Assembly (NCBI GenBank): GCA_949316235.1
Contig: OX438744.1
Span: 31,244,778 to 31,308,777 of the forward strand
From: Oegoconia quadripuncta
Lineage: Eukaryota > Arthropoda > Insecta > Lepidoptera > Autostichidae
DNA: 64,000 nt
Reading direction: 5' to 3'
The notes beneath the pieces are model-generated. The model made no database searches. It was not told where the DNA came from and saw only the letters and a list, made by a program, of their open reading frames with translations. Shown here one piece after another: positions 57,906-64,000 of the stretch (position 1 is the stretch's first letter; the number at the start of each line of letters is the position of its first letter). A program made the position numbers and the translations under genes.

Positions 57906-57964
57906 CGGGCTGGCATGCATTTCTACTTAGTAAAGTGGGAAAGGGTCGTGACATTATGTATGTA

Positions 57965-58040
57965 AATTAAGCTGTCATCATCCTCATATCAGCCACAGGA
58001 CGTCTACTGAACATAGGCCTCCTAATGAACCTTTAATCTA
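57965..58040 (-). repeat. LINE 3' tail
   Basis: On the minus strand it reads AGGAGGCCTATGTTCAGTAG, then ACGTCCTGTGGCTGATATGA and GGATGATGACA. This is the usual ending of RTE-type LINEs (compare 7150-7201 and 38640-38705). Confidence 0.6.
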
Positions 58041-58404
58041 GCATAATGAAAAAAACGATTTTTTTGTTTTATTAAGCAGAAATTTCGAAAGAGAACCAAT
58101 GGTTAACCTAGGCCCCGGGAGGAGAGGTCATGACCCCCCACCTGGATCCACCCTTGGCAACATAAGTAGTAACATCGTATGTCTCGATCCCTTTTTAGGA
58201 GCATAATATCGGCCTTGTTTTATTTGTGATTAAATACGAGTATATTGTAACCTCTCTCAAGAAACCAGCCAATTCGTCTTTAGACGTATGAAAATCTTTG
58301 CTTTAACGCTAATCGAATGCTTCCGAGTAATTAAGCCTTCGGCTATAACTATATTTTCCACACGAAGAAAACTGATCTATCAATCCCACACTTTGTCAGA
58401 TGTA

Positions 58405-59020
58405 CAGTCACGTTCAAAGTTGCAATCATAGTGTAAGTTCAAACGATTAATTTTTCTTTCGAACACCTTTGAATTTATCAAGATATAAGTTCTACATTAA
58501 AAATACCTTTAAAAATAAACTTTTAATACTCCGTCATGATCATGACATATCTAGTACGGAGACGAGTGGCCATCTTCTGGCTCCATCTTCAGATCCTCGT
58601 TGTGATGTGTAATGGAGTGTGTTCATTGCAACAAAACAAACTAGACCAAATTCGACTATCTTCACATTTGCCACCAGTGAGTTCCAGTCCCTACATCCCG
58701 GCTCCTTCATCAGGTTAGCTGTATCATGCCATAATATTTCATTGTCACCGAACTTACATAAATATACCAAATTTCAGCGCATTCAGATACCACCAAGTGG
58801 TAGAAAAATGGTTTTCAAATTTTGAAACTGACAACGTACTCCTACATGCTTACCTACATACAAACATTGCAAGCTAAATAAAGCTTGTAAAAATACCTTT
58901 AACTCTTGTGCAGTAGATCGTACTACACAAGAGTACTCGATACTTGCTTTAAATAAAAAAGTTTTTGAAAGATCTATTTCGTTTGAATTGGGACTATGAC
59001 TGCACTTTTGAACGCGACTG
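58405..59020. mobile_element. Tc1-like inverted-repeat element, split by repeat D
   Basis: The left end CAGTCACGTTCAAAGTTGCA and right end (complement CAGTCGCGTTCAAAAGTGCA) pair over about 42 bases at roughly 80%. TA stands outside both ends (58403-58404, 59021-59022). Without the insert it is about 226 bp, a non-autonomous Tc1/mariner-type element. An inner hairpin ACTCTTGTG...CACAAGAGT lies at 58902-58934. Confidence 0.78.
58513..58888 (+). mobile_element. Repeat D, copy 2, with 14-base target duplication
   Basis: AAAAATACCTTTAA occurs exactly at 58499-58512 and 58889-58902, bracketing a 376-base insert. The insert shares TCCATCTTCAGATC, CCTTCATCAGGTTAGC and ATACCAAATTTCAGCGC with repeat D at 22225, and ends AAATAAAGCTTGT. 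Long direct duplication plus an AATAAA-type end mean LINE-mediated retroposition. The frames 58536-58718, 58619-58825 (+) and 58540-58770 (-) lie within it and are not genes. Confidence 0.85.
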
Positions 59021-59157
59021 TACCAATAAATCGAGAGTTACGACCCATCACAGATAAACGGGTAAACACAGTTATAAGCTAAGATAAATAAATAAAACCA
59101 TATTTTGTTCATATTCCGCTGCATGGTCCACATTTATGAAGCGGTACGAGAAATTAC

Positions 59158-59450
59158 GGATCGATTGGCTTAGTGGACAACCTACTCTCGCAATCAACGG
59201 TCACAGGTTTGAATCCCGCTACGGCTTGTGTGATGAATACGAACTATTTCAAGGATGTTTAATAGATTACTATAGGAGCTCTTCTGAAACCGCGACAAAA
59301 TATCAGCTGTTTCATACCTTGCTAGGGAAAAAAATTCTATGGAATAGTTGATTTCCTTTTTTCGCGATTTCAACATGTATTCTTATCCGTTATCTGTATA
59401 CATAGCCTTTGCTTAGTTTTCGGCTAGATAATTAGTGAAGTGAAGTAGTC
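59158..59450 (+). mobile_element. SINE-B, diverged and interrupted
   Basis: The head GATCGATTGGCTTAGTGGAC and T-arm-like CACAGGTTTGAATCCCGCTA pass into TGTGTGATGAATACGAAC. About 115 unrelated bases follow (59252-59370). Then TTATCCGTTATCTGTATACA and CTTTGCTTAGTTTTCGGCTA complete the tail. Confidence 0.65.
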
Positions 59451-59601
59451 AAAAAAAAAATAACATAGAACATTTTAGCTGGCGCAATGTTTACTTGATG
59501 ATGCGTCACTGCAACTGTCTAAAAATTCTACAAACCGTCTGTCCGTGCCAAGGCCGTAACTGTCACCAGAAGAAACATCTTTGGAAAAGCTTTTGTCCAG
59601 C

Positions 59602-59638
59602 TTAGTCTTACTCATTACCTATAAATGAGTAAGACTAA
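59602..59638. repeat. Perfect 15-bp hairpin
   Basis: TTAGTCTTACTCATT and AATGAGTAAGACTAA are exact complements around ACCTATA. It is not part of any repeat recognised here. Confidence 0.85.
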
Positions 59639-59857
59639 TGACATCATTAGTTTATTATTGAAAGATGCTTTTTCTAATTATCTTTTAGCACACCACAAAC
59701 CGGGCGCCGCCGGTTCCACTGGTACACATATGCCCACAAGGTCGCCGTACAGTCATTAATTATAGCATAGAAAGTTTCTTGACTGATAAAAGTCTTTTAC
59801 TTCAATCGAACCCCTATTTCATAGACGTTTTCCATTCTTGTCGAGTCAACGATTGAC

Positions 59858-60100
59858 GACCTGTTTGGTGTGGTGGTTATCAACTCTGGCCACTATACCA
59901 AAAGGTTGCGGGTTCGAATCCCGCTAGGGGGCAGATGTTTGTGTGATGAATACGGACATTTGTACCCGAGTAATGGATGTTTTCATTTATAATAAGTATT
60001 TATTTACAAAAAAAATGTATTTATGTAGTATATCAACCATCTGGTATCCACAACACAAGCCTATAGTTGCTTACAGTGGAACTAGTTGGCGCTGTGTGTA
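59858..60100 (+). mobile_element. SINE-A, full-length copy
   Basis: It runs from GACCTGTTTGGTGTGGTGGT to AGTTGGCGCTGTGTGTA, with a perfect T-arm. It differs from 34368-34612 at only a handful of positions. Confidence 0.92.
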
Positions 60101-60286
60101 TGTCTAAGGATATTTTATTTATTTATTTCCTACTTCAATGCTCAGCTTGCATGGAAGAAATCTCTTAAAGAGATGAGTCCACCTTTGTACATCACCGTTT
60201 GATATATGTAACGATAAAAATCGATTGTGGCATGAAGATGGGTACTTGGCTAGTCTGAAAAGAGTACTCTTCTAGAAACTGAGAAG

Positions 60287-60640
60287 TTAGGGCACGACAA
60301 CCACTGCGTTTATGTGGTACACTTTTTGCATGTTACAGAAACGCACATAAAAATATACCACGAGTATTCTTGTATTTCTGAGATTTTGCAACTTGTCGTC
60401 ATGAGAGAAACCCCACCTGTTCCTGAGTTCTCCGCACCTGTCAAGGCCTGACCAAAGTTTCTTCAAAGATTTCCAGATGGGCCAGGGGAGATCGTTTCCT
60501 AGTGGCAGTTCTTCATCAATAAGGATATTACGGGGAATTTTTTTGATCACCGCTCGAACCCGGTCTTGGGTGGGTTTGGCTCGGTGTTTCGGATAAAACC
60601 GTGGAGGGTCGTGTGTGTGTAACGGCTGTCTGCTGTCACT
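60287..60640 (-). pseudogene. LINE ORF2 C-terminal remnant
   Basis: The minus-strand translation contains LPLGNDLPWPIWKSLKKL followed by SGLDRCGELRNRWGFSHDD. This matches the closing domain of insect LINE ORF2 proteins, where 'LPR..W..LNRLR.G.GR....L.KWG' precedes a CxC...H...C zinc-binding end. The cysteines are not found here: the frame runs into AT-rich 3' sequence with the phrase ATGTTACAGAAACGCACATA also seen at 9760. It is an old, truncated copy. Confidence 0.65.
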
Positions 60641-61230
60641 TTACCATGACAATTCGAGCCAATTTTTTTTAACTTATCGATCCACTTAATTATTGCCTTT
60701 CTATTCTTTCTCCTTTTCGTCACTCTTCATCACTAATCTCTCAGCATCATCCGGCCGGCGATTGCTTCTAAAAGGGTTTTGTCCAATATGGTTTTTTCTG
60801 TAGGTTAATTTCCGTTTCTGCTAATTGTAACTAAGTATGTACACCATATTGTTTTGATTTCAATACTAATCATAATTGTATAGCGTTAATGTTATATGAA
60901 ACTGTCGAACCAGTAATGAAATTTCATATTACGTTTATCAGTGCCGGAAGGTCAAATATTGCATATCAGGAATCATCAACGCAGCTGTCATGTTAGGCTT
61001 ACTATCCAATCAATTAGAACTCTGAATACGATGTGTACACATTCAACCAAGGATCAGATTAGTTTGGACAAGTATTTGTCAAACCTAATTGCACTGAGTA
61101 ATCGCCTAGTGTACGTGTCTGGTGCATGTTTGTTTACTTGTGGTAACTTAGTACTCGTATATCTTGTTGTATTGTGATGTTATATTGTTTTATACAATAG
61201 TGCATCATTTGTTTAATAACATATTAATAT
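60641..61230 (+). other. PMCA intron, nothing recognised
   Basis: The frame at 60941-61177 has no recognisable domain. The sequence is otherwise plain AT-rich DNA. Confidence 0.5.
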
Positions 61231-61563
61231 TTAACCGCCTCCGTGGCTCAATGTAAACAACATTGGGTTTACGTTTCGGAGGTCGCGGGTGCGATCCCCA
61301 GCGGGGTACATATTTAGTACTCGGTTTGGTTGGTGGTAGGGTTTATTAAATGTCCGCCTGACTAGCTACCACCATCTTATCTAAATCTGCCGCCAAAACA
61401 GCAATGTTAACGTTGTTGTGTTCCGGTTGTCAGAGATAAGATAGCCAGTCCCCCAAATAAGATGGGGTTTCCGGGTCAGTACGCTACCACCTTCGGCCTC
61501 ATCTTCACTTAACATCAGGTGTGATTGAGGTCAAGTGCTAACCCGTTGTGGATAAAAAAAATA
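61231..61563 (+). mobile_element. SINE-C, full-length copy
   Basis: About 333 bases from TTAACCGCCTCCGTGGCTCA to the A-tail after GTTGTGGAT. The T-arm has one change (GGGTGCGATCCCC). Both stem halves are intact. It is the rightmost SINE-C in the window. Confidence 0.9.
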
Positions 61564-61567
61564 ATTT

Positions 61568-61671
61568 AATGATAAAATGACAGACAAACGCAGACAGACG
61601 TGGGACTGATGAACTGTTACGAAATAAAATAGACTAAACAGTCTATCTGCGTCTGTCTGTCTGTTATCAAA
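61568..61671. repeat. Imperfect inverted repeat of (CAGA)-type words
   Basis: TGATAAAATGACAGACAAAC plus GCAGACAGACG at the left pairs imperfectly with GCGTCTGTCTGTCTGTTATC at the right. The small palindrome TAGACT-AAAC-AGTCTA lies between. It begins five bases after the SINE-C A-tail. Confidence 0.6.
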
Positions 61672-61842
61672 TTTGACCCATTATCCGGTGGTCATTTGAG
61701 CTAAAATTGCATATATATATTTATGGCAGTATTCGCTCTGGAAAGCCTTTTTTAGTCCACAGCTAAAATAGTGACGATGTCGTGATGACCATTTTTTTTT
61801 TAAATAATCGTGGTGCGCTAACTCCTTGGATAGGTGATCACT

Positions 61843-62410
61843 AGTGACGTTTTATTGCGGCTTACCACTTCCGGATGGCGGCACCACCGCAAGTCGTGCG
61901 GGCAACTGGTCTGGCAAGTACGCATGCCCTGTGTGGAGTCGTTCGGATCATTCGAAACAGGTAGATATAGCTCTGAACGAAACGTGCCAGATCATAACGG
62001 GTTGTCTAAAACCGACTCCGGCACAGAAGCTGTATCCGTTGGCAGGAATTGCAGATTTTCGGCGAGAAATAGCTAGCTCCATTGGGTGAGCTAAACTTGA
62101 GAATGATGCTCGCCACCCTATGCACCAGTACTCAACAGTGCCTCAAAGACTCCAGAGTCGTAATGACTTTTTAAAATGCGTTGCACCCATACAAAGTGGC
62201 GGCAGAGATGCTCACTTGCGTCGTTCCTCCCGCTCGAGGAGTCTTTTCCTCCTGTACACGATTTGCCATGGCCTACTGACAGCTGTACCTTTGACGACCT
62301 CCTTAACGCCACAGAGACTGCTGTCAGAATGGCTAATTTTTGGTCCAATAAAATTTGTACTTATCTCGACTCGAAAGGAAGAAGAAAAAGTGACTTTGAA
62401 AACTAGTGTG
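61843..62410 (+). pseudogene. Jockey-like LINE ORF2 C-terminal remnant
   Basis: The first frame (61844-62089) reads YACPVWSRS, LNETCQIITGCLKPTP and KLYPLAGIADFRREIA, the typical thumb/C-terminal section of arthropod non-LTR reverse transcriptases (YA.PVW..S....K.D..LN...R.I.G.L..TP...L..LAGI). A stop follows at 62087-62089. The same frame then resumes with RHPMHQYSTVPQRLQSRNDF. Near 62190-62230 the reading shifts to the frame of 62176-62406, LLNATETAVRMANFWSNK, which completes the usual end. So one stop and one frameshift break it. Only the last 190 or so residues remain. Confidence 0.82.
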
Positions 62411-62509
62411 TTCGTGCTTCGAAAGTCGCTTTCCCGTTTTTTTTTTTTAAATTAGAGGCAGTGATTGAGCCAGGTTGGTGGCGATTTCAAAACCCTTCAA
62501 GTGGCCAAT

Positions 62510-62610
62510 AGTCTGACACAAATCCACCAATCCGCAGTGGGCCCGCGCGGTTGATTATGGCCGGTACCCTTTCCCACTGTGGCCCAACAGCGGAGACAGA
62601 GGGAGTGTCA
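62510..62610 (+). repeat. Repeat M tail
   Basis: TGACACAAATCCACCAATCC, GCGCGGTTGATTATGGCCGG and CTGTGGCCCAACAGCGGAGA match the minus-strand copy at 21268-21345. Confidence 0.6.
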
Positions 62611-62670
62611 TTTATTTTTCTTATGCTTACTCATAAGCATTTAGGTTAGGTTTCACACTGGCTTGGAACT

Positions 62671-62777
62671 GAAATGTGTTATGTTTGCTTGCTTCTGTAA
62701 CGTGTGTTTTATTTAACACAAGGGATGTTAATGACATAAAACACACGTTACAGAAGCAAGCAATCATTACACATTTC
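62671..62777. repeat. 107-base near-perfect hairpin
   Basis: Arms 62671-62712 (starts GAAATGTGTTATGTTTGCTT) and 62736-62777 are complementary at 40 of 42 positions. The 23-base loop itself folds (TTAACA...TGTTAA around CAAGGGA). No open frame and no match to other repeats here. It could be a small foldback transposon, a pre-microRNA-like or endo-siRNA hairpin, or a recent inverted duplication. Confidence 0.9.
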
Positions 62778-63673
62778 ATAGATTTTATAAGTATATGACA
62801 CGACGTCGAGTTCTAGAGAATAATATTACACATATCTGAAACTTACTTCAACAAGGTCACCTATATAATAACATCAGTGAGGTCATTTGTAGTAACTAAA
62901 TTACGTCATCGGTGAGTAAACTTCTTCTATTTAACTACAATCAAATATGGAGGAAATCTGTATATTACGTCACTTGATTTAAATATAAGGTCAAGTGAGA
63001 ATATAAACAATGTACAATCTGACTTGAGAACTAAGTAATGACGTGAATATGATGTCATTGAAAGACGTACAGTCGAATTCAAAAGTTCCATCCAAATTTT
63101 CAAATCAATTAAGAACAAATTATTGCCGCCACAGATAAACGAATGCAAGATAAATTATATTTGGAAATTATGTTAATTTGTTGGAGAAGTTTTACTCGTT
63201 TTTAATAAATATTATTGTAAGTATATTTTTTTTATATAAATATATTTGTACGCCGTCTAACTGCTAATAATTAATGTAAAATAGTCAACTGTAAAACAGT
63301 CAGTCAAAACTGGTCAACGACATGATGTCACATATGAACAAAACAACAAAAATTTATTTTATTTAGTAAAACAAACAGCTAACTATATGTATGAAGTACT
63401 GACAGTACAAAATATACTTAGGTAATAGCATAGCCAATGTTCTACACATTTTGATTTTAACTGTACAGGTGTTAATTGAAGTCGTTCTATTGTTCTGCGA
63501 TTCGCAGACCGACCTTCCGTTCAATCACACACCGGAGACGTCATTCCGAAATGACTTTTTTTGGTATGATTTTTGGTATGGTATGATTTTTTTCATATCT
63601 GCACATGGAAACTTCTGAGCTTGATAGATTGATATTAGCTATTAAGATGATCAATTTAAATTTAATATTTAGA
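62778..63673 (+). other. PMCA intron, nothing recognised
   Basis: AT-rich sequence. The frame at 62927-63148 (-) is unsupported. Confidence 0.5.
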
Positions 63674-63766
63674 GATGAACTGTTGGTGTAGTCGTTAGAA
63701 ACTGACTGCTTTACCAAGAGGTCGCAGGTTCGATCCCGCTAGGGGCATATGTTTGTATGATGAATA
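63674..63766 (+). mobile_element. SINE-A head, truncated
   Basis: GATGAACTGTTGGTGTAGTC, the T-arm-like GTCGCAGGTTCGATCCCGC and TAGGGGCATATGTTTGTATG are present. The body stops at GATGAATACC, where LINE sequence begins. Confidence 0.75.
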
Positions 63767-63938
63767 CCTTCGTCCGCCTACGGACTTCCTCATTCCTGAT
63801 TCGATCACGTAGTGAAACTCCGAGCATCGCCCTCTATATAGAGTATCAGTATATACTGAGAGACCACATTTCAGTGCTATAGTCATTACTGGTAACATAC
63901 TAAAGACTTTCGTCTTCAAGCACTGAGATATTTTTTCC
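63767..63938 (-). mobile_element. RTE-like LINE ORF2 remnant
   Basis: CTTCCTCATTCCTGATTCGA and TCACGTAGTGAAACTCCGAG, then GAGAGACCACATTTCAGTGC, are the minus-strand wording of the same RTE LINE region found at 15281-15700. It encodes LPVMT...WSL and the RDRIRNEE-type motif, now with small deletions. Confidence 0.7.
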
Positions 63939-63944
63939 AAATCA

Positions 63945-64000
63945 AATCAAAAATGTTTTATTTCGTAAGTTATAAGAATAACATTTGAAATCGTCATGAC
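63945..64000 (-). mobile_element. LINE-F 3' end, cut by window edge
   Basis: The minus strand reads GTCATGACGATTTCAAATGT, then TATTCTTATAACTTACGAAA and TAAAACA, identical in order to 27295-27343 in LINE-F. The element continues beyond the window. Confidence 0.75.

Noticed and set aside
58536..58718. Frame with a signal-peptide-like hydrophobic start
   Set aside because: It lies wholly inside the repeat D insertion bracketed by a 14-base target duplication.
1..64000. CRISPR arrays, bacterial operons or prophage
   Set aside because: The base composition, lack of long frames, splice signals and SINE/LINE content show a eukaryotic nuclear sequence; no regularly spaced repeats were seen.

Overview
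The window reads as nuclear DNA of a moth or butterfly (Lepidoptera). It is AT-rich and gene-poor, with no operons, no long reading frames and no bacterial-type gene spacing. It is filled with interspersed repeats of kinds common in lepidopteran genomes: tRNA-derived SINEs with A-tails, 3' ends of RTE- and Jockey-like LINEs, and small terminal-inverted-repeat DNA transposons. The assignment comes from repeat style and from one recognisable gene; no species can be named.

Only one cellular coding exon can be supported. It is the first coding exon (42925-43081, + strand) of a plasma-membrane calcium-transporting ATPase (PMCA), preceded by a branch point, a splice acceptor and a 48-base leader, and followed by a consensus donor. 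No second PMCA exon was recognised in the remaining 20.9 kb, so 43082-64000 is most simply read as a very long first coding intron. Sequence upstream of 42876 must contain or precede a non-coding 5' exon that I could not locate. The GC-rich left edge (1-245) is the only weak candidate for another exon or promoter.

Layout: 1-6 kb is mostly unique non-coding DNA with one SINE-A. 6-11.6 kb is dense in repeats (RTE LINE remnant, SINE-C, a mariner-type MITE, SINE-B, LINE-F, hairpins). 11.6-20.5 kb is sparse, with a degenerate tandem repeat, an RTE LINE remnant and a long-TIR MITE. 20.5-27.4 kb holds a second copy of the mariner MITE, LINE ends and SINE-A/B copies. 30.9-31.5 kb holds an internally deleted hAT transposon that still carries a transposase dimerisation-domain fragment. 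34-38 kb has SINEs and a GC-rich foldback element. 42.9 kb is the PMCA exon. 43-50 kb is quiet intron. 50-64 kb is again repeat-dense, with several nested insertions that can be ordered in time.

Labels SINE-A, -B, -C, -L, LINE-F and repeats D, G, H, I, J, K, M are local names used here to tie copies together; they are not database names. Nothing in the window works as a multigene system. The main content is a record of transposition around one calcium-pump gene, plus several unusually good hairpins that no recognised family explains, the best at 62671-62777.
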